Source of the DNA: Propionibacteriaceae bacterium
GTDB taxonomy: Bacteria; Actinomycetota; Actinomycetes; Propionibacteriales; Propionibacteriaceae
Length of the DNA stretch: 64,000 nucleotides
Assembly: GCA_031271975.1 (NCBI GenBank)
Contig: JAISUR010000037.1
Location: 62,001-126,000, forward strand
Direction of reading: 5' to 3'
Shown: in pieces, positions 16,927 to 25,171 of the stretch
Layout: each line of letters opens with the position of its first letter
Position numbering within the stretch: position 1 is the first letter of the stretch
The notes under the pieces: generated by a model
What the model was told of the DNA's origin: nothing
Databases searched by the model: none
The model's input: only the letters and a program-made list of their open reading frames with translations
Position numbers and translations under genes: made by a program

Positions 16927-17943
16927 GTGAGCGAGCCTTTCCCGCCAGCCGCGCCGGCGCAGAACGCGCAGGCCGCCAAGGTCCTCAGTGCGGCGATCGC
17001 CCAGGTGCAGCGGGTGATCGTCGGCCAAGAGCATATGGTCGAGCAGTTGATGGTGTCGCTGCTGGCCCGGGGGCACTGCCTGCTGGAGGGCGTGCCCGGT
17101 GTGGCCAAGACCCTGGCGGTGCGCAGTTTCGCCACCGTGGTGGGCGGTTCGTTCGCCCGCATCCAGTTCACGCCGGACTTGGTGCCTTCCGACATCGTGG
17201 GCACGCGTATTTACTCCGCCCGCAAAGAGGAGTTCGACACTTCGCTCGGCCCGGTATTCGTCAACTTCGTGCTCGCCGACGAGATCAACCGCGCCCCGGC
17301 GAAGGTGCAGTCCGCGATGCTGGAGTTGATGGCGGAGGGCCAGGTCTCCATCGGCGGCAAGACGTTCAAGGTGCCGGATCCGTTCATCGTCATCGCCACC
17401 CAGAACCCGATCGAATCCGAAGGCGTCTATCCGCTGCCGGAAGCCCAGCGCGACCGCTTCCTGCTGAAAGTGGACGTGCCCTATCCGCGCGGCAACGAAG
17501 AGTTGGAGATCCTGCGGCGCATGTCCGTTTCGCCCCCGAGCTCGGAGAAGGTGCTGGATCCCGACATCGTGCGCGGCCTACAGGAGCAGGCGTCGGCGGT
17601 GTTCGTGCACAATCTCGTCGCCGACTACATCGTGCGCCTCGTGCTGGCCACCCGCACCCCAGCCGAATTCCAATTGCCAGATCTGGAGAACGTGATCCAG
17701 GTGGGTTGCTCGCCGCGCGCTACGCTCGGATTGGTGGCCGCCTCGCGCGCGTTGGCCCTGATCCACGGCCGGGACTACGTGCTGCCCACCGACGTGCAGG
17801 CGGTGGCCCGCGATGTGATGGCCCACCGCTTGGTGCTCAGCTTCGACGCGCTGGCTGACAACATCTCGCCCGCCCAGGTGGTGGAACGCATCGTCGCGAT
17901 GGTGCCGCCGCCGACGCCCGTCTGGAATCAACGCCCGTCGTGA
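16927..17943 (+). CDS. MoxR-family AAA+ ATPase
   Basis: A 338-residue AAA+ chaperone-like ATPase. Walker A is GVPGVAKT, Walker B LADEINRAP, and sensor 1 IATQNPIE; ATP binding is visible from EGVPGVAKTLAV onward. MoxR proteins work with VWA-domain proteins, such as those encoded three and four genes downstream, to mature or insert metal-binding or membrane complexes. The GTG at 16927 has an AGGAG site 5 bases upstream; more distal starts lack one. The stop overlaps the DUF58 gene by 4 bases. Confidence 0.9.
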   Translation: MSEPFPPAAPAQNAQAAKVLSAAIAQVQRVIVGQEHMVEQLMVSLLARGHCLLEGVPGVAKTLAVRSFATVVGGSFARIQFTPDLVPSDIVGTRIYSARKEEFDTSLGPVFVNFVLADEINRAPAKVQSAMLELMAEGQVSIGGKTFKVPDPFIVIATQNPIESEGVYPLPEAQRDRFLLKVDVPYPRGNEELEILRRMSVSPPSSEKVLDPDIVRGLQEQASAVFVHNLVADYIVRLVLATRTPAEFQLPDLENVIQVGCSPRATLGLVAASRALALIHGRDYVLPTDVQAVARDVMAHRLVLSFDALADNISPAQVVERIVAMVPPPTPVWNQRPS

Positions 17944-18983
17944 CGACTCCAGCTCTGACCGCTCAAGCCGAGCTTTCGGCGATCGCGTCGGTGCTCGCTG
18001 AGCCCAACGTGCCCACGCTGCCGCTGAACAAGCTCGCCCCGGAGGCTGCCCTGCGGCGGTTGGAACTGACGATCGTACGCCGGTTGGAGGGCTTCCTGCA
18101 CGGCGACCATCAGGGCCTTTTGCCGGGACCCGGGTCGGAATCCTCCGACGCGCGGCCCTACGTGCCCGGGCAGGACGATGTGCGCAAGATGGACTGGGCG
18201 GTGACGGCCCGCACGACGGTGCCGCACGTGCGGGACACTATCGCCGACCGCGAGTTGGAAGTGTGGGCCCTGTTGGACGTGACGCCGTCGATGAACTGGG
18301 GCACCGAAGGCGTCACCAAACGCGACTTGGGCATCGCCGCGATCGCCACCATCGGCTTCCTGTCTGCTCGGCAGGGTGACCGTTTCGGCGGCCTGATTAT
18401 GCGGCCGGAACGCATCAAACGCCTGCCCGCCCAGGCCGGCCGCGAAGCGCTGTATTCGCTGCTGCGCCGCATGCTGACCGAGCCGATCGTGCCTGACCAC
18501 GCCTCCGGTTCGATCACGCTGGCCGCCGGCATCGAGCGGCTGACCCGCACGGAGCGGCGCCGCGGCATGCGCGTGATCGTCTCCGACTTCTTGACTCCCG
18601 GAGATCTGGAACTCGATCCGAAGGTGCCGCCCGAGTGGGAGCGCCCGATGCAACACTTGGCGATCCGCAACCAGGTGCTGGCCGTCGAGGTGGTGGACCG
18701 CCACGAACTGGAGTTCCCGGACGTGGGCGACATGCTCATCCGCGACCCGGAGACGGACTTCGAGCGTTTCGTGAACACCGCCGACCCGGCCGCCCGGGCC
18801 CGCATGGACGCGGCTACCAAGGCGCAGCGCGAACGGATCCGGTTGGCCCTGCGCCGCGCCGGGGTGGCCCACATCCAGTTGCGCACTGACCGGGATTGGG
18901 TCCATGACATCGCGCGTTTCGTGATGAGCTACCGCCGCACCGCGGCTATTCTGCACCAGCCGCCACAGGGGGTGACGAAGTGA
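17940..18983 (+). CDS. DUF58 domain protein of the MoxR-VWA system
   Basis: A 347-residue protein with the DUF58 signature GSESSDARPYVPGQDDVRKM-D-W (about residues 60-82), then a VWA-like fold whose MIDAS-like segment is LLDVTPSMNW. No membrane helix, so cytoplasmic. Usually encoded beside moxR and batA/batB genes and thought to be part of the same assembly machinery. Four-base overlaps on both sides show translational coupling. Confidence 0.88.
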   Translation: MTTPALTAQAELSAIASVLAEPNVPTLPLNKLAPEAALRRLELTIVRRLEGFLHGDHQGLLPGPGSESSDARPYVPGQDDVRKMDWAVTARTTVPHVRDTIADRELEVWALLDVTPSMNWGTEGVTKRDLGIAAIATIGFLSARQGDRFGGLIMRPERIKRLPAQAGREALYSLLRRMLTEPIVPDHASGSITLAAGIERLTRTERRRGMRVIVSDFLTPGDLELDPKVPPEWERPMQHLAIRNQVLAVEVVDRHELEFPDVGDMLIRDPETDFERFVNTADPAARARMDAATKAQRERIRLALRRAGVAHIQLRTDRDWVHDIARFVMSYRRTAAILHQPPQGVTK

Positions 18984-19939
18984 CATTCGCCAGTCCGGAG
19001 CGGCTGTGGCTGCTCGCCGTCATCCCAGTGCTGGTGGTGGTTTACATCATCCTGGTTTGGCGCAAGAAGCAGACCGGCATGCGTTTCACGAACACGACGC
19101 TGTTGCGAAAAGTGATGCCCAAGCAGTCGCAGTGGCGCCGCCATCTGGCCGTCGCGCTTTCGCTGGCCTCGCTGGTGCTGCTGACGCTGGCCTGGGCCCG
19201 GCCCAACGGAATCGAATACGTGCCCCGAGAGCGGGCGACGGTGGTGCTGATCATCGACGTGTCGCAGTCGATGGGCGCTGTGGACGTGGAACCGTCGCGC
19301 TTGGAAGCCGCCAAGCAGGCCGCCTTGGACTTTGTCGCGGAATTGCCCGAGCAATACAACGTGGCGCTGGTCTCCCTGTCCGGCCATCCCGCCCAGCGCA
19401 TGGCTCCCACCACCGACCGCTACATGGCGAACAGCGCGATTCAGTCGCTGAAGCTGGCGGATGGCACGGCTACCGGCGAAGCCATTTTCGTCGCCCTGGA
19501 CACCTTGCAGCAGTTCGCCTTGCAGACGGACGAGAACGCGATCACCCCCGGCGCGATCGTGTTGATCTCCGACGGCAAGGACACCTCGAACGGCGCGGCG
19601 CGGGCTCCGTTGCAGGCCGCCGGAAAGGCCAAGGAGTTCGGCATCCCGATCTACACGATCGCCTACGGCACCCAGAACGGCTACGTCGACCTCGACGGTG
19701 TCCGGGAAACCGTCCCGCCCGATCCGGACGCCTTGTCCGAGATCTCGGCGACTTCCGGCGGGGACGCCTTTTCGGCCACGACGCTGGGTCAGTTGCAACA
19801 GGTCTACGAGCGGATCGGCTCCGAGATCGGGCACGTTCCGCTGGAGAAGGAAGTAACGGCCATGTGGGCCGGCTACGGCCTGGTTTGCGCCGTGATCGCT
19901 TGCCTGGCGGCAGTATCTTTGGCGGTGAGATGGCCCTGA
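18980..19939 (+). CDS. VWA-domain membrane protein, BatA-like (first of a tandem pair)
   Basis: A 319-residue protein with two N-terminal membrane helices (residues 9-27 and about 53-73), a von Willebrand A domain with MIDAS motif DVSQS (Asp93 first), and a C-terminal membrane helix ending in AVRWP. Binds divalent metal through the MIDAS site. It overlaps DUF58 by 4 bases and the next VWA gene by 10. The following gene is similar throughout, so the pair arose by tandem duplication. Confidence 0.88.
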   Translation: MTFASPERLWLLAVIPVLVVVYIILVWRKKQTGMRFTNTTLLRKVMPKQSQWRRHLAVALSLASLVLLTLAWARPNGIEYVPRERATVVLIIDVSQSMGAVDVEPSRLEAAKQAALDFVAELPEQYNVALVSLSGHPAQRMAPTTDRYMANSAIQSLKLADGTATGEAIFVALDTLQQFALQTDENAITPGAIVLISDGKDTSNGAARAPLQAAGKAKEFGIPIYTIAYGTQNGYVDLDGVRETVPPDPDALSEISATSGGDAFSATTLGQLQQVYERIGSEIGHVPLEKEVTAMWAGYGLVCAVIACLAAVSLAVRWP

Positions 19940-20895
19940 TCCCGCTGATCGGATTCCTGCGCCCAGAACGCCTGTGGTGCCTGTTGCTGGTGCCCGCGGT
20001 GCTGTTGCTGTACGCCGGGCTGCTTTTCTGGCGGCGTAACCGCGCCGCCCGCCCGCGCACCATCTTGGAACGGGTCATCCCCAGGCAACAGGGATGGAAG
20101 CGCCACGTCGCCGTGCTGCTGGGCGTCCTGTCACTGATCTCGCTGACGGTGGCTTTCGCGCAGCCGAAGGACGAGGTCTTGGTGCCCAAGAACCGGGCGA
20201 CCATTGTGGTCACCATCGACGTTTCGCGCTCCATGGAGGCCGTCGACGTCCCGCCGGACCGGCTTTCGGCGGCCAAGGAAGCCGCCAAGGACTTCGTAGC
20301 CGTGCTGCCTTCGGGTTTCAACGTGGCGCTGGTCCGTTTCGCGGCGACCGCCGCCGTGGTGGTCCCGCCGACGACGGACCATGCGCTGGTCAACGCCCAG
20401 ATCGACCGGTTGGCCGTGTCCCCGGCGACGGCGACGGGCGAGGCGATCTACGCATCCTTGGACGCCGTCCAACAGGCCCCGCCCGATCCCGCCCATCCAG
20501 ACGACGTCGCCCCGGCCGCGATAGTCCTGCTTTCGGACGGAGCCAGGAACTCCGGGCGGCCCTATGAGGACGCCGCCGAGGAAGCCAAGCAAATGGGCGT
20601 CCCGATCTACACGATTTGCTTCGGCACCGACGACGGCTACGTCACGGAGAACGGCAGCCGTTCTTCGGTGCCGCCGGCCCCAGACCAAATGCGCGACATC
20701 GCCGAGATCTCGGGCGGCAAGATGTTCGAGGCGGCGAGCTTGGACGAGTTGCACGAGGTCTATGACAACATCGCCGAATCCGTCGGGTATGAGACCGCCG
20801 ACGTCGAGGTGACCGAGGCGTACGCCGGGGGTGCGCTCGCTTTTGCCATTCTCGCCGCGCTGGCGGCCATTTCGCTGGCTGCGAGATGGCCGTGA
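19930..20895 (+). CDS. VWA-domain membrane protein, BatA-like (second of a tandem pair)
   Basis: A 321-residue paralogue of its upstream neighbour with the same plan: paired N-terminal helices, VWA domain with MIDAS DVSRS (Asp97), then a C-terminal helix ending in AARWP. IYTICFGTDDGYV matches IYTIAYGTQNGYV in the neighbour. The ATG at 19930 lies inside the end of the first copy (10-base overlap), and the same ATGGCC arrangement recurs at its own 3' end with yggS, showing that the duplication carried the junction with it. Confidence 0.87.
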   Translation: MALIPLIGFLRPERLWCLLLVPAVLLLYAGLLFWRRNRAARPRTILERVIPRQQGWKRHVAVLLGVLSLISLTVAFAQPKDEVLVPKNRATIVVTIDVSRSMEAVDVPPDRLSAAKEAAKDFVAVLPSGFNVALVRFAATAAVVVPPTTDHALVNAQIDRLAVSPATATGEAIYASLDAVQQAPPDPAHPDDVAPAAIVLLSDGARNSGRPYEDAAEEAKQMGVPIYTICFGTDDGYVTENGSRSSVPPAPDQMRDIAEISGGKMFEAASLDELHEVYDNIAESVGYETADVEVTEAYAGGALAFAILAALAAISLAARWP

Positions 20896-21593
20896 TAGCC
20901 GAAAACCTGGCCCAGATCCGCGCCCGCATGGACGCGGCGTGTGCCCGCGTCGGACGCGACCCTCGCAGTGTCCGCCTGCTCCCGGTGTCGAAGACCCGCA
21001 CACCCGCCGAGATCCGGGCGGCCTATGCGGCCGGGTGCCGCCGTTTCGGTGAGAACCGCGCCCAGGAGGCCGCGGCCAAGGCGGGGGAGTTGGCCGACCT
21101 CGACATAGCTTGGGTGATCATCGGGCACTTGCAGTCCAACAAGGCGAAGCTGGTGGCCGGCTTCGCCGCCGAGTTGCAGTCGCTGGATTCCGAGCCGCTG
21201 GCTGCTCAATTGGACGCCCGATTGCAGGCTGCGGGGCGTTCAATGGACGTCCTGATCCAAGTCAACACCTCCGGCGAAACCACCAAGTCGGGCCTCCATC
21301 CAAACGAAGTCCTGGCGTTCGCCCGCCGTCTGACGCCGTTCCAATCACTGCGCGTGAAGGGCCTGATGACGATTGCCCTCCCCGCCGCGGACCCCAACCT
21401 CATCGCGCCCTGCTTTGAGACCATGCGCCGCCTGCAGCGGGAACTACGCGAGGCCGCCATCGAGGGCCAAAGCTACGAAGAGCTGTCCATGGGCATGACC
21501 GGCGACTTCGAGTTGGCCATAGCCCACGGTTCCACGCAAGTCCGAGTGGGAACCGCCATCTTCGGCCCCCGCCCCCTAACGGAAAAGCCTTAA
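20886..21593 (+). CDS. YggS family pyridoxal 5'-phosphate homeostasis protein
   Basis: A 235-residue alanine-racemase-fold protein that binds PLP through Lys36 (LLPVSKTRTP). RFGENRAQEA near 57, IGHLQSNK near 80 and the SMGMTGDFELAI phosphate-binding loop near 201 are all diagnostic. Family members regulate free PLP levels and lack enzyme activity on amino acids. It overlaps the second VWA gene by 10 bases and ends the moxR operon; palindromic repeats follow directly. Confidence 0.94.
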   Translation: MAVIAENLAQIRARMDAACARVGRDPRSVRLLPVSKTRTPAEIRAAYAAGCRRFGENRAQEAAAKAGELADLDIAWVIIGHLQSNKAKLVAGFAAELQSLDSEPLAAQLDARLQAAGRSMDVLIQVNTSGETTKSGLHPNEVLAFARRLTPFQSLRVKGLMTIALPAADPNLIAPCFETMRRLQRELREAAIEGQSYEELSMGMTGDFELAIAHGSTQVRVGTAIFGPRPLTEKP

Positions 21594-21747
21594 CCGTCAT
21601 CCCGGACTCGTTCCGGGATCTTCGCACGCAGTGCGATGGCGCCCCAGGCGCCACCCGCGAAAGCCCCAACCGTCATCCCGGACTTGTTCCGGGATCTTCG
21701 CACGCAGTGCGATGGCGCCCCCAGGCGCCACCTGGATCCAGGCGCCA
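21594..21747. repeat. two tandem copies of a palindromic intergenic repeat
   Basis: Copy 1 (21594-21654) and copy 2 (21668-21732) each contain three hairpin modules: ATCCCGGACTCGTTCCGGGAT, TCGCACGCAGTGCGA and TGGCGCC..GGCGCCA. A further palindrome CCTGGATCCAGG follows at 21731. Located immediately after yggS, they could end its transcript. The first module recurs near 24.8, 27.65 and 43.4 kb. Confidence 0.8.
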
Positions 21748-21774
21748 CAGCTAGCCCCAACCTCCGCGACTCGC

Positions 21775-21780
21775 TAAACT
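21775..21780 (+). promoter_or_regulatory. possible -10 box for the DUF3145 gene
   Basis: TAAACT about 64 bases before the start codon. Unlike most genes here, this one has a leader and a strong AAGGAGGTG ribosome site. Confidence 0.35.
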
Positions 21781-21843
21781 GGCCCTACCTCTTTGCGGCG
21801 AGATTGCGGGGGAAGGCAAGTCTCGATCCGAAGGAGGTGCCTT

Positions 21844-22308
21844 GTGAAATACGCACGCGGCGTGGTTTGGATTCATTCCGCCGCCAATGCGCTGTGCCCG
21901 CACGTCGAATGGGCGCTGTCCAAGGCGCTCGGCCAGCCGACGCGCCTGGCTTGGTCGCCCCAGCCCGCGCAAGTCGGCACGCGGCGCGCGGAGTACTCCT
22001 GGACGGGCGCCCCCGGGACGGGCGAACGGCTGGCATCGGCGCTGTTGGGCCTGGGCGAAATCCGGTTCGAAGTCTGCGAGGACGCCGCCATGCGTTGGGC
22101 CTACACGCCCAGTTTGGGCGTTCACGCCGCGGTGATGGGCCCCGGCGGCGATTTGATGGTCTCCGAACACCGGCTGCGCGCCGCGATGGACGGCGCGGGC
22201 GACCTGCGGGCCACGGTGGCGGACTTGCTGGGTGAGGCGTGGGACGGCGAACTGGAGCCGTTCCGGATGGCAGGCGAGGGGGCAGTATGGCTGCACAAAG
22301 TGAGTTGA
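21844..22308 (+). CDS. DUF3145 family protein
   Basis: A 154-residue actinobacterial protein of unknown function (DUF3145), recognisable from the N-terminus RGVVWIHSAANALCPHVEWA and RWAYTPSLGVH in the middle. No membrane segment or catalytic motif is visible. The GTG start is fixed by a strong AAGGAGGTG site 5 bases upstream. It stands alone between the repeats and ftsK. Confidence 0.85.
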   Translation: MKYARGVVWIHSAANALCPHVEWALSKALGQPTRLAWSPQPAQVGTRRAEYSWTGAPGTGERLASALLGLGEIRFEVCEDAAMRWAYTPSLGVHAAVMGPGGDLMVSEHRLRAAMDGAGDLRATVADLLGEAWDGELEPFRMAGEGAVWLHKVS

Positions 22309-22347
22309 TTCCAGCGTGGGTTACCGCCGATCCGGGCCCGCAGTGGT

Positions 22348-22353
22348 TAGGGT
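22348..22353 (+). promoter_or_regulatory. -10 box of leaderless ftsK promoter
   Basis: TAGGGT, 6 bases before the ftsK ATG at 22360; no ribosome-binding site. Confidence 0.45.
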
Positions 22354-22359
22354 GATTGC

Positions 22360-24765
22360 ATGGCTACCCGCGTGGCTTCCCCAACGCGGAGCCGGAGCAC
22401 ATCCGTCTCCCGTTCCAGTGGAAGCAAGAAGAGCAAGGCCCGCAAGTCCAGTGGTGGTGGACTCGTGGGCAAGATCCTGGTCAACATCGGCAGGGGCGTC
22501 GCCGCGTTCTGGCGCGGCTTGAGTTCGCTGATCGGCCAGGGGTTGCGCGGCATCGGCCGCGGCGCATCCGAGATCGATCCGGCCCTGCGCCGCGACGGCT
22601 GGGCCCTCGGCGTCCTGGTGCTTGGCATGCTCGTCGCCGGGCAGTTCTGGTTTGGTATCCAAGGCACGCTGGGCCAAGGTATCTACATCGGTGTCGCGTC
22701 GGTGGTGGGCTGCTTCGGCGTGGCCGTGCCCGTGCTGGCGCTGCTGATGGCTATCCGGATCTGGCGCCACCCGGAGCGCAACGGGTCCTGGGGCCGCCAA
22801 GCGATCGGCTGGGTCTCCGCGCTGCTGGGCGTCCTCGGCGTCATCCACATCATCCGCGGGTTGCCGCGCTATTCCACTCCCGAGTTGGTGCAGCAAGCGG
22901 GCGGATTCTTCGGCTTCCTGTCTTCGACGCTGCTGGTCGACTTGGTTTCGGTGTGGCTGGCCGTGCCGATCCTGCTGTTCTTCGCGCTCTTCGGCGTGTT
23001 GGTGATCTTGGGCATCCCGCTGAACGAGGTGCCCGGCCGCGTGAAGCCGATCGCCGCCAAGCTCAAGCGCAAGCCGAAGGCAGAGATCGACTACGACGGC
23101 AACCAGGCTTACGTGTCGGCGCTGGTCGCGGACGAGCCGCTGCCCGACGAGGACTTGACTGTCGATTTCAGCCAGGACAACGTCGTCACAGCGCCCGTCG
23201 GCGTCACGAAGGCCGCCCTGGCCAAGGCGGCGCCCGAGTTGCCCGCCCCGCTGCCGAGTGGGGCGTCCCTGCGCGCCGAGCAGCCGCCTTTGGGCGGAGA
23301 CTTGGTCTATGTGTTGCCGGACGCTGGCCTGCTGAAGTCCGGCACCGTTCCGAAAGCGCGCACCCAGGCCAGCGACTCCGTGGTGGGTTCGCTGACGGAC
23401 GTGCTGCACCAGTTCGAGATCGACGCCGTGGTCACCGGTTACACCCGCGGGCCGACGGTGACGCGTTACGAGGTGGAGTTGGGCCAAGGCGTCAAGGTGG
23501 AGAAAGTCACCGCGCTGGCCCGCAATATCGCTTATGCGGTGGCTTCCGCCGATGTCCGCATCCTTTCGCCAATTCCGGGCAAGTCCGCGATCGGGATCGA
23601 GATTCCCAACTCCGACAAGGAAATCGTCTCGCTCGGCGACGTGCTGCGGTCCAACCGCGCCCGCAATGACCACCATCCGATGACGGTCGGCTTGGGCAAG
23701 GACGTCGAGGGTGGCTACGTCATCGCGAACATGGCCCGCATGCCGCACCTGCTGGTGGCCGGCGCCACGGGCGCGGGCAAGTCGAGCTTCGTCAACGCCA
23801 TGATCACATCCATTTTGATGCGGGCCACGCCGGCCGAGGTCCGGCTCATGCTGGTCGACCCCAAACGCGTCGAGTTGACGCATTACGAAGGCATTCCGCA
23901 CCTGGTGACGCCGATCATCACCAGCCCGAAGAAGGCCGCGGAGGCTTTGCAGTGGGTGGTGCGCGAAATGGACATGCGCTACGACGACTTGGCGCAGTAC
24001 GGTTTCCGCCACGTGGACGACTTCAACAAGGCTGTCCGGGGCGGCCAAGTGAAGCCGATTCCGGGCTCGGAGCGCACCCTGGAGCCGTATCCGTACCTGC
24101 TGGTCATCGTGGACGAGTTGGCCGACCTCATGATGGTCGCCCCGCGCGATGTGGAGGATTCGATCGTTCGCATCACACAGCTCGCCCGCGCCGCCGGCAT
24201 CCACTTGGTGCTGGCGACGCAGCGGCCCTCCACGGATGTCGTCACGGGCCTCATCAAAGCGAATGTGCCTTCCCGCTTGGCATTCGCGACCAGTTCTATG
24301 ACCGATTCCCGCGTCATCTTGGACACGCCGGGCGCGGAGAAGCTGGTTGGCCAGGGCGACGCGCTGTTCCTGCCGATGGGCCAGTCGAAGCCGCTGCGCG
24401 TGCAGGGCGCCTGGGTGTCGGAAACAGAGATCCGCGCGGTCGTGAAGGCCGTCAGCGAGCAGTTGAGCCCGCAATACCGGGAGGATGTGACGGCCGCCGC
24501 CGATTCTTCACGGGCCGTCGCGGAGGATATCGGCGACGACCTGGAATTGGTCTTGGAAGCCGCGCAGCTCGTGATCAACCTGCAGTTGGGTTCCACGTCG
24601 ATGCTGCAGCGCAAGCTGCGCGTGGGTTTCGCCAAGGCGGGCCGGCTGATGGACATCCTGGAGAATCGCGGGATCGTGGGCCCTTCGGAAGGTTCCAAGC
24701 CGCGCGAAGTGCTGGTCAAGCCGGACGACCTGGACGAGATCCTCTCCAGCCTGCGCGCCGCCTGA
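22360..24765 (+). CDS. ftsK: DNA translocase FtsK
   Basis: An 801-residue septal DNA pump that moves chromosome termini apart at division. After a basic Ser/Arg-rich N-terminus come four membrane helices (about residues 80-225), a linker, then the RecA-like motor: Walker A GATGAGKSS from residue 468, Walker B LLVIVDELADLMM, and the ATQRPSTDVVTGLIK block. The C-terminal gamma winged helix that reads KOPS sites is present in the last 70 residues. Complete, normal actinobacterial length. Confidence 0.96.
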   Translation: MATRVASPTRSRSTSVSRSSGSKKSKARKSSGGGLVGKILVNIGRGVAAFWRGLSSLIGQGLRGIGRGASEIDPALRRDGWALGVLVLGMLVAGQFWFGIQGTLGQGIYIGVASVVGCFGVAVPVLALLMAIRIWRHPERNGSWGRQAIGWVSALLGVLGVIHIIRGLPRYSTPELVQQAGGFFGFLSSTLLVDLVSVWLAVPILLFFALFGVLVILGIPLNEVPGRVKPIAAKLKRKPKAEIDYDGNQAYVSALVADEPLPDEDLTVDFSQDNVVTAPVGVTKAALAKAAPELPAPLPSGASLRAEQPPLGGDLVYVLPDAGLLKSGTVPKARTQASDSVVGSLTDVLHQFEIDAVVTGYTRGPTVTRYEVELGQGVKVEKVTALARNIAYAVASADVRILSPIPGKSAIGIEIPNSDKEIVSLGDVLRSNRARNDHHPMTVGLGKDVEGGYVIANMARMPHLLVAGATGAGKSSFVNAMITSILMRATPAEVRLMLVDPKRVELTHYEGIPHLVTPIITSPKKAAEALQWVVREMDMRYDDLAQYGFRHVDDFNKAVRGGQVKPIPGSERTLEPYPYLLVIVDELADLMMVAPRDVEDSIVRITQLARAAGIHLVLATQRPSTDVVTGLIKANVPSRLAFATSSMTDSRVILDTPGAEKLVGQGDALFLPMGQSKPLRVQGAWVSETEIRAVVKAVSEQLSPQYREDVTAAADSSRAVAEDIGDDLELVLEAAQLVINLQLGSTSMLQRKLRVGFAKAGRLMDILENRGIVGPSEGSKPREVLVKPDDLDEILSSLRAA

Positions 24766-24799
24766 AACGAGGCCCCTTGGTCAAAGGACACTCCGAAGG

Positions 24800-24876
24800 G
24801 TCATCCCGGACGCAGTGCGGTCCCAGCCCACCAACAACGGACTTCGTCCGGGGTGCCGGAACAAGCCCGGCATGAC
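24800..24876. repeat. palindromic repeat element with GTCATCCCGG/CCGGCATGAC ends
   Basis: The left end GTCATCCCGG (24800-24809) and right end CCGGCATGAC (24867-24876) are imperfect inverted repeats about 77 bases apart. It resembles the element at 2612-2722. It lies in the 406-base gap between ftsK and rimO, which holds only repeats and the rimO promoter. Confidence 0.55.
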
Positions 24877-24948
24877 GGAGAAAGAAGCACGCAAACACCG
24901 GAACCAGGCTGGCATCCCGCATCACCCAACTTCGTCATCCCGGACTCG

Positions 24949-25088
24949 TTCCGGGGTCCCCGCAAAGTATCGAAGAACTTTGTGGGGTGGTGTTCCGGGG
25001 TCCCCGCAAAGTATCGAAGAACTTTGTGGGGTGGTGTTCCGGGGTCCCCGCAAAGTATCGAAGAACTTTGTGGGGTGGGGTTCCGGGA
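24949..25088. repeat. 44-bp direct tandem repeat, three full copies and a partial fourth
   Basis: Units start at 24949, 24993 and 25037 with a truncated one at 25081. The first two are identical and the third differs only near its end. Each contains TTCCGGGGTCCCC and the inverted repeat CAAAGTATCGAAGAACTTTG (6-base arms), so the array can form repeated hairpins. There are no unique spacers, so it is not a CRISPR array. Confidence 0.9.
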
Positions 25089-25156
25089 TGTCGGACGCAG
25101 TCCGTGTGCCCCACAGGGCGCCCTAGCTGCGGTGTCGCCGGCGCCCTGAGGCAAGC

Positions 25157-25162
25157 TAGACT
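25157..25162 (+). promoter_or_regulatory. -10 box of rimO promoter
   Basis: TAGACT, 9 bases before the ATG at 25172; leaderless or nearly so. Confidence 0.5.
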
Positions 25163-25171
25163 GGTTCGTTG

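Noticed and set aside
22321-24474. 717-codon minus-strand ORF opposite ftsK
   Set aside because: Shadow ORF rich in His, Arg and Gln with no recognisable domain; FtsK motifs are unambiguous on the plus strand.
24949-25088. Possible CRISPR array
   Set aside because: The 44-bp units are directly joined with no spacers, and no cas gene is near.
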